This document shows, piece by piece, positions 26,321-34,686 of a stretch of DNA of 64,000 nucleotides. Position numbers and translations under genes: made by a program. Location: assembly GCF_039851975.1 (NCBI RefSeq), contig NZ_CP156660.1, positions 3,477,035 to 3,541,034 on the forward strand, in the 5' to 3' direction. This DNA comes from Desulfoscipio sp. XC116 (GTDB lineage Bacteria > Bacillota > Desulfotomaculia > Desulfotomaculales > Desulfallaceae). The first letter of the stretch is position 1; the number at the start of each line of letters is the position of its first letter. The notes below the pieces were generated by a model. That model did no database searches, was not told the DNA's origin, and was given only the letters and a program-made list of their open reading frames with translations.

Positions 26321-27892
26321 TCAGGCTGTGAGCTGTTTAGCTTTTTTGCCCCGGTCGGTATAGCTGGTATGCAGCAGTTCCTCGGCCAGTTCACTCATCG
26401 GATGCTCCAGGAAGTTCTGATACAAGGCAAGCACCTCGGAGTTTTCATGGCTCTCACGCCACTGCATGCGAGCATCCGCTTGATACAGGCTGTTAATCCT
26501 CTGCATGCGCACCTCGTCGGAGGGCGGCACTGCGGACCGGGGCTGCCCGCCTCCGCTAATGCACCCGCCGGGACAGCACATGAATTCCACAAAATGCCAG
26601 GGCGCGTTACCCTTACGCACTGCTTCCAACACCTGCCGGCCATTACTCATACCGTGACAGACCGCCACCTTCACCGTACCCACGCCGGGCACATCTACCG
26701 CCGCCTCTTTAACCCCTTCCAAGCCGCGCACCGGAGTAAGGGTCAAAAGATTGGCCGGAGGCTGCTGCTGAGTAATGAAGTAATACGCGGAACGCACCGC
26801 CGCCTCCATCACGCCACCCGTAGCGCCGAAAATAATTGCGCCGCCGGTGCTTTTACCCAACAGGGGGTCATAGTTTTGTTCCGGCAATTTGTTCAAATCA
26901 ATGCCTTGCTGCTTGATTAGCCGGGCCAGTTCGCGGGTAGTTAATACTGCATCCATATCCCGCATATTCTGTTTATTCCAATAGTGAGCGCTGCTGTTCA
27001 TTTCCGGGCGCTGAACCTCAAATTTTTTGGCGGTGCAGGGCATAATGGATACCGAAACGATGTTTTCCGGGTTAATGTTTTTCATCTTAGCATAGTACGT
27101 TTTGACCAGCGCACCCAGCATCTGCTGAGGTGATTTACAGCTGGACATGTGGGGCAGCAAGTCCGGGTAGAAATATTCACAAAACTTTACCCAGCCCGGG
27201 CTGCAGGAGGTGAACTGGGGCAGCGGCTTATTTATATCTCCCTTGATCCGCTTAATCAGTTCCGTAGCCTCTTCCATAATAGTTAAATCAGCTGAAAAAT
27301 TGGTATCAAACACCGCGTCGAAGCCCAAACGTTTTAAAGCCGCTACTTGCTGGCCCATCACCCAGGTGCCCGGAGCCAGCCCGAACTCCTCGCCCAGCGC
27401 CACTCTGGTGGCCGGAGCAGTTTGTACTACTACATGTTTGTCGGGGTCCTGCAGAGCCTGCAGTACTTTTTGAGTATCATCCCGCTCGGTAATAGCTGCG
27501 GTGGGACACCACAGCGCACACTGTCCGCAGTTAACGCATACCATTTCATCCGCAAGCGGCAGGCCATAATGACCAAAAACCGATTGGATGTTTTTGCATA
27601 CCTCCAGGCACTGCCCGCATAAAATGCATTTTTCATCGTCCCGAACAATGGATGGATTATCCGGAGTAATGGGCACCCGCCCCCGCACCTGGGCCGGCCA
27701 GGCTCCCCGCCCTTGGTATTGCTGGGGCAGCCAGCCGTCCCCACCGGCTTGTCCCGCTACAGTTGAGGCACCGCACCCGGCCAGGCTCACCGTAATGCCG
27801 GCCAGTCCCAACCCTCCCATCATTCTTAGAAAAGACCGCCTGGTTACTTGCTTTTCCAGCCGCAGCTCATCATCTTTGACACGGTCGTCCAT
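26321..27892 (-). CDS. hydA: Tat-exported lipoprotein [FeFe]-hydrogenase, large and small subunit fused
   Basis: Seen: Tat signal TRRSFLR followed by a hydrophobic stretch and lipobox SLAGC (residues about 18-40). Then two 4Fe-4S motifs (CILCGQCLEVCK, CVNCGQCALWCP) and complete H-cluster motifs: L1 TSCSPGWVKFCE, L2 MPCTAKKFE, L3 CCPGGCISGGGQP. The C-terminal region (SLYQADARMQWRESHENSEV onward) is the small-subunit domain. Known: this enzyme interconverts H2 and protons; maturation needs HydE/F/G in the cytoplasm, so it must fold before Tat export. ATG 27892 has AAGGAGG upstream. Operon: tatA, tatC, hydA, Fe-S subunit, NrfD. Confidence 0.94.
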   Translation of the reverse strand: MDDRVKDDELRLEKQVTRRSFLRMMGGLGLAGITVSLAGCGASTVAGQAGGDGWLPQQYQGRGAWPAQVRGRVPITPDNPSIVRDDEKCILCGQCLEVCKNIQSVFGHYGLPLADEMVCVNCGQCALWCPTAAITERDDTQKVLQALQDPDKHVVVQTAPATRVALGEEFGLAPGTWVMGQQVAALKRLGFDAVFDTNFSADLTIMEEATELIKRIKGDINKPLPQFTSCSPGWVKFCEYFYPDLLPHMSSCKSPQQMLGALVKTYYAKMKNINPENIVSVSIMPCTAKKFEVQRPEMNSSAHYWNKQNMRDMDAVLTTRELARLIKQQGIDLNKLPEQNYDPLLGKSTGGAIIFGATGGVMEAAVRSAYYFITQQQPPANLLTLTPVRGLEGVKEAAVDVPGVGTVKVAVCHGMSNGRQVLEAVRKGNAPWHFVEFMCCPGGCISGGGQPRSAVPPSDEVRMQRINSLYQADARMQWRESHENSEVLALYQNFLEHPMSELAEELLHTSYTDRGKKAKQLTA

Positions 27893-28023
27893 AATATACC
27901 TCCTTAAGGTCATACTTAAACCTTATAGCTATCCTTAAAAAGCTATTCCCAAAAAATTCAAATCACCATCTACGCTGTGCTTTGCAGTTGCCATTTTAAT
28001 GTGCCTGTTAACGTGCCTGCGAT

Positions 28024-28132
28024 TGTCATTGCAAGCGCAAGCAAAGCAATCTCAGACCCCGAAGCAGGTCTCCAAAGAAATGCGGGCTGCAAAACAGAGA
28101 TTGCTTCGCCGCCTCACTCCTCGCAATGGCAG
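28024..28132. repeat. Dispersed palindromic repeat, copy 1
   Basis: About 110 bases bounded by TGTCATTGCAAGCG and its inverted counterpart CTCGCAATGGCA, with inner inverted GCAATCTC / GAGATTGC. The inner part is the reverse complement of copy 3 at 57124-57251. It lies in the tatC-hydA intergenic gap (27893-28205), which holds no gene. Confidence 0.8.
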
Positions 28133-28205
28133 CGCCGCAGGCTGTATTCACAGCAATAACAGACCAAGGTACTGCGTTTGCCGGCACAGCCGTCTATCTA
28201 ATATA

Positions 28206-29033
28206 TTATTTAGCCGTCAGTCCCCTGCGCATGACCTTGCGCAGCAAGCGTTTAAAAAATGCCTTCAAATTAAATGTTTTTCCAGCCTGTTTGCGATACT
28301 TCATCCATTCTACCAGGCGGACTATAGTAGCGCTGATTTCGTATAAAAGATACATGGGGGCCGCAAAAAGCAATACTGTAAATATGTCGGGAGAGGCCAC
28401 CAGGGCAGCGGCAATCACAACCGCGGCCACGATAGCTATTTTTCGTCCCTTAACCATCATCCGGTAGTTGATAATGCCCAGCCTGGCCAGAAAATAACCG
28501 GCCAAAGGCAATTCAAAGACTAACCCGAAAGGCAGCAAAAAGTTTAAAGTAAAGGAAACGTATTTGCCGATAGTCAGCATGGGCACAAGTTCAGCGCCCC
28601 CGTAGCGCAGTAAAAAGGTAACACACATACGGAAAACGACAAGAAAGCCGAAGGCCACGCCGCCAATAAAAAGCAAAAAGGAAACCAATATAAAAAAGGT
28701 GAAATAAATGCGCTCCAGCTTACGCAAAGCAGGAATGATAAACCCCCAAAACTGCCAGAGAGTTACCGGCAAAGATGCTAAAAATCCCAGGAAAAAGGCC
28801 AGTTTTATTTTAGTCATTATTGCTTCGGTGACACCGATGTAGATTATCTTATTACCGGTGCCGGTTACCGGTTCCAGCAATATCCTGAGTACGGGATCGC
28901 TTAAAAACCAGCACACCACCGCCATGGCAAAAGTGGATATTATCGAGACGATAATTACCCGGCGCAGTTCCTCCAGGTGCTGCATTACCGACATCTCTTC
29001 ATATTGGGCTGTTTGCTGGTTTTTTATTTGCAC
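28206..29033 (-). CDS. tatC: Sec-independent translocase TatC
   Basis: A 275-residue six-helix membrane protein with the TatC hallmarks: MQHLEELRRV near the N-terminus and the FELPLAGYFLARLGIINY segment in the fifth helix region. Known: TatC recognises twin-arginine signals. The C-terminal cytosolic tail (LVEWMKYRKQAGKTFNLKAF onward) is basic and longer than usual. It lies downstream of tatA and upstream of the Tat-dependent hydrogenase on the same strand, 314 bases before the hydA start, a gap that contains the dispersed repeat. Confidence 0.94.
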   Translation of the reverse strand: MQIKNQQTAQYEEMSVMQHLEELRRVIIVSIISTFAMAVVCWFLSDPVLRILLEPVTGTGNKIIYIGVTEAIMTKIKLAFFLGFLASLPVTLWQFWGFIIPALRKLERIYFTFFILVSFLLFIGGVAFGFLVVFRMCVTFLLRYGGAELVPMLTIGKYVSFTLNFLLPFGLVFELPLAGYFLARLGIINYRMMVKGRKIAIVAAVVIAAALVASPDIFTVLLFAAPMYLLYEISATIVRLVEWMKYRKQAGKTFNLKAFFKRLLRKVMRRGLTAK

Positions 29034-29092
29034 CGCCCCCTTTGCTTATAATGGTAGGCCCGGAAAACTGCGTCCCGCCTTAAACCGGGCTG

Positions 29093-29362
29093 TTATTGTG
29101 CATTGGTGCCGGTGCTTTGCGGAGCATTTTGTACAGAGGCGGCTACATTACCGGCTCCGTCCTTTGTCAGCACATCTAATTCTTTTTTGTTTGGTTTACT
29201 CTCTTTGCTTTCCTCATCTTCAGCAGCAAAAGAGTTCCTCATGTCCCGCATTGCCTTGCCCATAGCTTTGGCGGCATCAGGCAATTTGCCGGGCCCAAAA
29301 ACAATGAGTACTACCACGAGAATGAGAATCAGATGAGTAGGTTGAAAGAGTCCGTTAAACAT
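29093..29362 (-). CDS. tatA: TatA/TatE family translocase subunit
   Basis: An 89-residue protein with one N-terminal helix (PTHLILILVVVLIVFGPGKL), the FGPGKLPD hinge, an amphipathic helix (AAKAMGKAMRDMRNSF) and an acidic/polar tail. Known: TatA polymerises into the Tat pore. The ATG has AAGGAGGGG upstream. First gene of the tatA-tatC-hydrogenase operon. Confidence 0.94.
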   Translation of the reverse strand: MFNGLFQPTHLILILVVVLIVFGPGKLPDAAKAMGKAMRDMRNSFAAEDEESKESKPNKKELDVLTKDGAGNVAASVQNAPQSTGTNAQ

Positions 29363-29496
29363 CCTTACCCCTCCTTTGAAATGTTATATTGGTACCGGAA
29401 AAATTTACTTATAAAATAGGTTTAATAAATAAAATTTATTGTTAAACTAACGTTACGATAAGTATAGTTAATCGTTATTGATTTATTATACTTATT

Positions 29497-29525
29497 ATAA
29501 TATTGCTTTTTGCCGGAAAAATCAA
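29497..29525 (-). promoter_or_regulatory. Promoter candidate of the tatAC-hydrogenase operon
   Basis: Minus strand: TTGATT, 17-base spacer, TATTAT. Just downstream lies an imperfect inverted repeat (ATAAGTATA at about 29458 and TATACTTAT at about 29488) that could be an operator. Confidence 0.5.
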
Positions 29526-29690
29526 CAATTAATTAACTGAGAATTAACGTCAAAGTTACAGCCCGCCAAACTTTTTATAAACCTTAGGTGGTGACAATAG
29601 CCCACAACAGTTCACAACAGTCCACAGAAAGCAAAATACCGCCACCAAGGCAGTATTAAGTATTTGATGCCTCTTTCACCTACGACAATA

Positions 29691-29719
29691 TTGCTTGCCA
29701 GTTAAGTAACCGGTATATA
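29691..29719 (+). promoter_or_regulatory. Promoter candidate of the structured RNA
   Basis: TTGCTT, 17-base spacer, TATATA on the plus strand; predicted start near 29727. Confidence 0.55.
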
Positions 29720-29726
29720 TAATAAC

Positions 29727-29883
29727 TTTAACTGAATTAAAAACATAATAATATCTAACCGATGGCAGGGTTGACAACCTGCCCGGAAGGATTAATCTGA
29801 ACCTTTTATGACTTCACCCTGAGGCAAACAGGTACCGGCGATACTGCGGTCAAGGGGGCAAGGTTTTATATGCTTGCCTTTTT
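29727..29883 (+). ncRNA. Candidate structured non-coding RNA or riboswitch, family not recognised
   Basis: Between tatA and the hydrogenase regulator lies a transcript-like unit: a promoter at 29691-29719, then stems GGCAGG/CCTGCC (29764-29783), AAGG/CCTT, CCTG/CAGG (29818-29832) and ACCG/CGGT (29834-29850). It ends with a textbook terminator GGCAAG/CTTGCC plus TTTTT (29857-29883). A second terminator follows at once. No ORF with a ribosome site is present. Sequence is far more GC-rich and structured than the AT-rich flanks. I do not recognise a riboswitch consensus. It may be a small RNA or a leader attenuator for the downstream hydrogenase-maturation genes. Confidence 0.5.
29857..29883 (+). 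terminator. Intrinsic terminator 1 of the RNA candidate
   Basis: GGCAAG / CTTGCC stem with 10-base loop followed by TTTTT. Confidence 0.8.
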
Positions 29884-29932
29884 AAACAGCCTGTTTATCT
29901 TATATTAGGAGAAAACAGGCTGTTTATTTTTT
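29884..29932 (+). terminator. Intrinsic terminator 2, tandem
   Basis: A perfect 13-bp stem AAACAGCCTGTTT / AAACAGGCTGTTT followed by ATTTTTT. It directly abuts terminator 1. Confidence 0.8.
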
Positions 29933-30092
29933 AATAGAAGCCCGCCTCTAACGGTTAAATCATTAAAAATAAAGACATCATGGACATACCGTTATAGGTG
30001 AATATCATACAGCTGCGCAAAAGAAAGAAATGTTTTACCGGCTGCGGGCTTATAGCCCTCAGCTTCGATAACATGCAAAGGAGGTGTGGTTT

Positions 30093-30344
30093 ATGGTCAT
30101 GGAAAGGCGGATCGGTGTTATTGGTATTGTGGTTGAAAACCGGGAGCAGGCTCCTAAAATTAATGCCATATTAAGCAGCTATGGTGAAGTAATCGTAGGG
30201 CGCATGGGTATTCCCTACCGTGAAAGGGATCTGTCCGTTATTTCACTCATAGTGGACGGCAGCACTGACGAAATAGGCGCTTTAACCGGCAAATTAGGGA
30301 ATATAAGCGGTGTACGGGTGAAAAGCGCACTGGTAACCCGCTAA
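30093..30344 (+). CDS. Iron-only hydrogenase system regulator (TM1266-like, ACT fold)
   Basis: An 83-residue protein of the TM1266 family: RRIGVIGIVVENREQAPKIN start, then GEVIVGRMGIPYRERDLSVI and a C-terminal VRVKSALVTR. This small ferredoxin-like/ACT-like fold is found next to hydE/hydG and [FeFe]-hydrogenases and is annotated as putative system regulator; no direct biochemical role is proven. ATG 30093 is chosen because AAGGAGG lies 8 bases upstream. It leads the regulator-hydE set, 42 bases before hydE. Confidence 0.9.
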   Translation: MVMERRIGVIGIVVENREQAPKINAILSSYGEVIVGRMGIPYRERDLSVISLIVDGSTDEIGALTGKLGNISGVRVKSALVTR

Positions 30345-30386
30345 AAATCCCGTCATATACAGCCAAAGACTGGAGTTGACCCGGCT

Positions 30387-31454
30387 ATGAATTCTTTTCA
30401 AGACTCCCTGCAAAGCTTATCAACCGGCTCGCCACCGAATGAGGAACAAATTACAGCCCTGCTGTCCGCCAATGCCGAGCAAATGCCGGCGCTTCTGTCC
30501 GCGGCAGATAAGGCGCGCAGGCGGGGAGTGGGCGATGCGGTGCACCTTAGGGCCATCATTGAGTTTTCCAACTACTGTCGTAAAAATTGCCTGTACTGCG
30601 GCTTACGTCGGGATAATCGCTCCCTGACCCGTTACCGCCTAACCGAACAGCAAATACTGGATGCCGCCGGTGAGGCGGCCGCCCTGGGGTTCCGCACGGT
30701 AGTGCTGCAATCGGGCGAAGATTTATATTACACCCCGACAGTTATTGCCCGAATAATTGAACGAGTCAAAAACAAATACGATCTGGCCGTCACTTTGTCG
30801 CTGGGTGAGCACAGCCGGCAAACTTATAAAACCTGGCGCGAGGCCGGGGCCGACCGTTACCTGATCAAGCAGGAAACCGCGGACGAACAGCTTTTTAAAC
30901 GTCTAAAGCCTGATACCAGCCTGTCCCGCCGGGTGCAATGTTTGTGCTGGCTCGGAGAACTGGGCTACCAGACCGGATCGGGGAATATGGTGGGACTGCC
31001 GGGACAAAGCCTGCATACTCTGGCCCGGGATATACTGCTCATGCGAAAGCTTGACGTGGACATGGCAGGTATCGGCCCCTTTTTACCCCACCCGGCCACA
31101 CCGCTTAAGAACGCCGCACCGGGCAATCTGGAGCTCACTTTAAAGACACTGGCCATAACCAGGCTTTACCTGCCACAGACTCACCTGCCCGCAACCACGG
31201 CATTGTGCACATTGGCCAAGGACGGACGCAGACTGGCTCTGAGCGGCGGAGCCAACGTAATTATGCCTAATTTGACTCCCCCGGCTGTGCGGGATAAATA
31301 TTTAATTTACCCTCAAAAAGCCGATATCGGTGAAAAGCCCGCCCGGGCGCTGGCCGACATAACCGCTTTACTGGCCGATCTGGGCAGGCCGCTGGCCGGA
31401 GACCGGGGACATGCCGTGAAAAACAAACCAATGGCTTACCCGGAGCTGGCTTAA
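30387..31454 (+). CDS. hydE: [FeFe]-hydrogenase maturase HydE (radical SAM)
   Basis: A 355-residue radical SAM enzyme: cluster motif CRKNCLYCGLR (CX3CX2C, residues about 63-73), LQSGEDLYYT, and a BATS-domain C-terminal half with GGANVIMPNLTP. Known: HydE works with HydG and HydF to build the 2Fe subcluster of the H-cluster (dithiomethylamine-linked intermediate). It is followed by hydG after a 192-base gap; hydF is not in this window. Ribosome site CTGGAG is modest. Confidence 0.94.
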   Translation: MNSFQDSLQSLSTGSPPNEEQITALLSANAEQMPALLSAADKARRRGVGDAVHLRAIIEFSNYCRKNCLYCGLRRDNRSLTRYRLTEQQILDAAGEAAALGFRTVVLQSGEDLYYTPTVIARIIERVKNKYDLAVTLSLGEHSRQTYKTWREAGADRYLIKQETADEQLFKRLKPDTSLSRRVQCLCWLGELGYQTGSGNMVGLPGQSLHTLARDILLMRKLDVDMAGIGPFLPHPATPLKNAAPGNLELTLKTLAITRLYLPQTHLPATTALCTLAKDGRRLALSGGANVIMPNLTPPAVRDKYLIYPQKADIGEKPARALADITALLADLGRPLAGDRGHAVKNKPMAYPELA

Positions 31455-31646
31455 TTGGGAGTATGCTCCCGGAATACTAAATGAGTACGGAATTTAGCTC
31501 CGTATACAATCTAACTATTATCAACGCAGTATAACTAAGTAATACCGGTCAGTCAGCGCAGGATTAGACTGAACATATTTATCTGTTATGAGCATATGCG
31601 ACATATGCTTTATCCAGCAAAGGAGTTTATTAAGGGAGGTTATTAA

Positions 31647-33179
31647 ATGCCCACTATGCAAGCTGACTTCATTAACGAACAGCGGATCAACACTTTTTTA
31701 ACTGAGGCCCGGCAGGCGGACAAAGCCTGCGCAAAACGCATTATTGAAAAGGCACGTCAGGCCCGGGGGCTGACGCCCTATGAGTGCGCCGTACTGTTAC
31801 ACATTGAAGACCTCGAATTATTGGAGGAAATGTACCGGGTGGCCCGCCTGATCAAAGAAGGGATTTACGGACGGCGGCTGGTGCTTTTTGCACCCCTGTA
31901 TATCAGCAACTTCTGCATTAATAACTGCGCATACTGCGGCTACCGGCGCGACAACCGATTCACCAGGCGGCGTCTGACTATGGAGGAACTGCGGAAAGAG
32001 GTCAAAGTGCTGGAAGCATTGGGGCACAAGCGGCTGGCCCTGGAAGCCGGGGAAGATCCCCAAAACTGTCCCATAGAGTATGTACTCGAATCTATTAAAA
32101 ACATATATGCGGTAAAAGAAGCCAACGGCAGCATTCGGCGGGTCAACGTCAACATCGCCGCTACGACGGTGGAAAACTACCGGCTGCTAAAGGAAGCCGG
32201 CATCGGCACCTATATTTTGTTCCAGGAAACCTATCACCGAAAAACCTACGCCAATACGCACCCCAGCGGCCCCAAGCACGACTACGACTACCATACCACG
32301 GCTATGGACCGGGCCATGCAGGGCGGCATTGATGATGTAGGCGTGGGAGTACTGTTCGGCCTGTACGACTACAAATATGAGGTACTGGCCTTGTTGCTGC
32401 ACGCCCTGCACCTGGAGGAAGCCTTCGGCGTTGGCCCGCACACCATATCGGTGCCCCGCCTGCGACCGGCACAGGGCGTTAATTACGACAATTTCCCTTA
32501 TTTAGTAGATGATGCGGCTTTTAAAAAGATCATTGCTGTTCTGCGTCTGGCCGTGCCCTATACCGGCATGATTTTGTCCACCCGGGAACGGGCCGAGTTC
32601 CGGGATGAGCTGCTTACCGTGGGCATATCTCAAATCAGTGCCGGCTCCTGCACCGGGGTGGGCGGCTACCAGCAAGAGCACATACGCCAATCCACCGGCA
32701 CCTGCACATATGACGGCAATGCAAGCGGCAATAGTGATACCGATAACAGTATAGGCAAGATTTGCAGTGATAACAGCGGCGGCGGCAGTGACAGCGGCAA
32801 CGGCGGCGCAAGCAGTAATACCAGCGATGAAGCGCCGCAGTTCCAAATTGAAGACCACCGCAGCCCGGATGAAATGCTGCGCAGCGTCTGTCTCTCAGGC
32901 TATATCCCCAGCTTCTGCACCGCCTGTTACCGCAGCGGACGTACCGGCGACAGATTTATGCCTCTGGCTAAAAGCGGGCAAATTCAAAATGTCTGCCAGC
33001 CCAATGCTATTTTAACTTTCAAGGAATTCTTGGTGGATTACGCGTCCCCCGAGACCCGGGCAGTGGGTGAGAAAACCATCCATAAGCACCTGACTGAAAT
33101 CACCAACCCTAAAATCCGCCGGCTGACTGAAGAACGTCTAAAACTAATTGAGCAAGGTCAAAGAGATTTTTATTTTTAG
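31647..33179 (+). CDS. hydG: [FeFe]-hydrogenase maturase HydG with low-complexity insertion
   Basis: A 510-residue radical SAM tyrosine lyase: CINNCAYCGYR motif (residues about 91-101), TIM-barrel core, and the C-terminal auxiliary cluster motif CTACYRSGRTGDRFM. Known: HydG splits tyrosine to supply CO and CN- for the H-cluster. Odd: after SAGSCTGVGGYQQEH, where the family normally continues quickly into PQFQIEDHRS, about 45 residues rich in Gly, Ser, Asn and Asp are inserted (residues about 350-393, DNA about 32695-32830). The frame stays open and both cluster motifs are intact, so the enzyme is probably active. ATG with GGGAGG upstream. Confidence 0.94.
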   Translation: MPTMQADFINEQRINTFLTEARQADKACAKRIIEKARQARGLTPYECAVLLHIEDLELLEEMYRVARLIKEGIYGRRLVLFAPLYISNFCINNCAYCGYRRDNRFTRRRLTMEELRKEVKVLEALGHKRLALEAGEDPQNCPIEYVLESIKNIYAVKEANGSIRRVNVNIAATTVENYRLLKEAGIGTYILFQETYHRKTYANTHPSGPKHDYDYHTTAMDRAMQGGIDDVGVGVLFGLYDYKYEVLALLLHALHLEEAFGVGPHTISVPRLRPAQGVNYDNFPYLVDDAAFKKIIAVLRLAVPYTGMILSTRERAEFRDELLTVGISQISAGSCTGVGGYQQEHIRQSTGTCTYDGNASGNSDTDNSIGKICSDNSGGGSDSGNGGASSNTSDEAPQFQIEDHRSPDEMLRSVCLSGYIPSFCTACYRSGRTGDRFMPLAKSGQIQNVCQPNAILTFKEFLVDYASPETRAVGEKTIHKHLTEITNPKIRRLTEERLKLIEQGQRDFYF

Positions 33180-33219
33180 CAGCCGCTACCGCCATCGCCA
33201 GTAGCAACTGCCGGCTGGC

Positions 33220-33262
33220 GCCCGGTGTTGAAAAAAGATTAAATAATCTTTCAACACCGGGC
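33220..33262 (+). terminator. Terminator of the hyd maturation genes
   Basis: GCCCGGTGTTGAAA / TTTCAACACCGGGC stem with inner GATT/AATC pairing; follows hydG by 40 bases. No U-tract. Confidence 0.6.
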
Positions 33263-33432
33263 ATCAAAGCAGGAATTGGCAACATTAAGTATAATTATAT
33301 TAATTAGTTACTGTTACTACCGGCCCCATAGCCGGGATGAATCTATACCCACTACGGCCATTGATTTCTTTATTATCAGACCGGCCGACCGGTTATTTTA
33401 ATGTTTTTAAACTAACGGGAGATAAGAAAGAT

Positions 33433-34149
33433 ATGGATTTAAAGATTGAAACACTGGTAAGATCGCTTTTTATGGAAATGCTGTCGTCCTCATTATCCGG
33501 CGAAAACCAAACTGACAGCGCCCTCACCACGGATCTGAATTTTTCCGATGTTTTATTAACAGCCCTTTTACGTCAGGGAATAAACCCGTCGCCGCCTGCC
33601 CCGCTTAATCTATTGACAGCCGGCAATGCTTGGCAGCTAATCGCTCAGAGCCATACAACAAACGGCTATCAGGCAAGTAAAGGTTATTCAGCCGGCACTA
33701 ACGATCCTATCCCCGGTGCCTATCAAAGAGCTGCCGGTGCCCATACAGTCACCGGAGCCACTAAGTCGGGACTGGAAGAAATGATAGAACAGGTGGCTTT
33801 GAAATACGGCGTAGATCAAGCACTGGTCAAGTCAGTGGTACAGACAGAATCCGGCTTTAACCCCCGAGCGGTTTCCAGAGCGGGAGCTATGGGACTGATG
33901 CAGCTTATGCCCGAAACGGCCGCCTCGCTTGGCGTCACTAATCCTCTGGACCCGGCACAAAATTTAGACGGCGGGGTACGTTATTTGAAACAAATGTTAA
34001 ACCGCTACGACGGCAACGTCTCCCTGGCACTGGCCGCTTATAACGCCGGTCCCGGAACCGTGGACAAGGCCGGCGGTGTCCCCAATTACCGGGAAACGCA
34101 CAATTACATACAAAAGGTAGCTAAAAACAGAGTTAACTTTGTAGTGTAA
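33433..34149 (+). CDS. Lytic transglycosylase (SLT domain)
   Basis: A 238-residue protein with an N-terminal, poorly conserved half and a C-terminal SLT domain (about 110-235): catalytic Glu in [13 protein letters not shown], then [26 protein letters not shown] and [12 protein letters not shown]. Known: it cleaves peptidoglycan giving anhydromuropeptides. No signal peptide is visible with start ATG 33433 (GGGAGA upstream); similar signal-less SLT proteins occur in Firmicutes. Earlier in-frame codons from 33337 lack a ribosome site. Confidence 0.9.
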   Translation: MDLKIETLVRSLFMEMLSSSLSGENQTDSALTTDLNFSDVLLTALLRQGINPSPPAPLNLLTAGNAWQLIAQSHTTNGYQASKGYSAGTNDPIPGAYQRAAGAHTVTGATKSGLEEMIEQVALKYGVDQALVKSVVQTESGFNPRAVSRAGAMGLMQLMPETAASLGVTNPLDPAQNLDGGVRYLKQMLNRYDGNVSLALAAYNAGPGTVDKAGGVPNYRETHNYIQKVAKNRVNFVV

Positions 34150-34183
34150 GAAATATAATACCGAGGTTTGAAGGGGGGAAAAC

Positions 34184-34633
34184 ATGCAACTACAACCTAT
34201 CGGCTGCATCCATACCCCGTATAAAAAATCAGGCGAGGCACCAAAACAGGGACGGTATTCCCGGGAAAACTGCATCATAGAGATACTTCCGCCGTATATC
34301 CCCGGGTTAAAAGATATAACTGAAGCCTCTCACCTTATCGTATTGTATTGGTGCGACCGGGCCGACCGGGAAAAACTGCAGACCAAAACACCCTATAGTG
34401 ATGCAATCAGAGGAGTGTTCGCCTGCCGGTCACCATCCCGGCCCAACCCCATCGCCTTCTGCATCGTCGAGCTACTGGCCGTTGACGGAAATAAGCTCAG
34501 CGTGCGGGGACTGGATGCCCTGGACGGCAGCCCGCTTTTGGATATTAAACCATACTCGCCAAATATTGACGCATTGCCCAACGCCAAACTAAAATGGCTG
34601 CAAGACTCCCTGCCGGCCGGGGGCAACCAATAA
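34184..34633 (+). CDS. trmO: TrmO (TsaA-like) tRNA t6A37 N6-methyltransferase
   Basis: A 149-residue protein of the TsaA/YaeB beta-barrel methyltransferase family: QPIGCIHTPYKKSGEAPKQG start, ASHLIVLYWCDRADRE, GVFACRSPSRPNPIAFCIVE and DALDGSPLLDIKPYSP. Known: TrmO methylates the threonylcarbamoyladenosine at tRNA position 37 using SAM. In Desulfotomaculum-type genomes such genes also sit beside molybdenum/FmdE genes, as here. Ribosome site AAGGGGGG. Confidence 0.9.
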   Translation: MQLQPIGCIHTPYKKSGEAPKQGRYSRENCIIEILPPYIPGLKDITEASHLIVLYWCDRADREKLQTKTPYSDAIRGVFACRSPSRPNPIAFCIVELLAVDGNKLSVRGLDALDGSPLLDIKPYSPNIDALPNAKLKWLQDSLPAGGNQ

Positions 34634-34686
34634 GCCCCCGGTAACGAGATGTATTGAACCGGCAATTTTTGTTTGAACATACCAGG

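Noticed and set aside
28024-28132. CRISPR-like or tRNA-like repeat
   Set aside because: There are only three far-apart copies with terminal inverted symmetry, and no spacer array or tRNA fold; it is a dispersed palindromic element.
29727-29883. SRP RNA or cyclic di-GMP riboswitch
   Set aside because: A short CGGAAGGA and a GGCAAAC motif are reminiscent, but the surrounding conserved cores of these RNAs are absent.
32502-32858. 118-codon Ala/Val-rich minus-strand ORF within hydG
   Set aside because: It is the antisense reading of the repeat insertion in hydG. Its Ala-rich, membrane-like look comes from the GC-periodic repeat.
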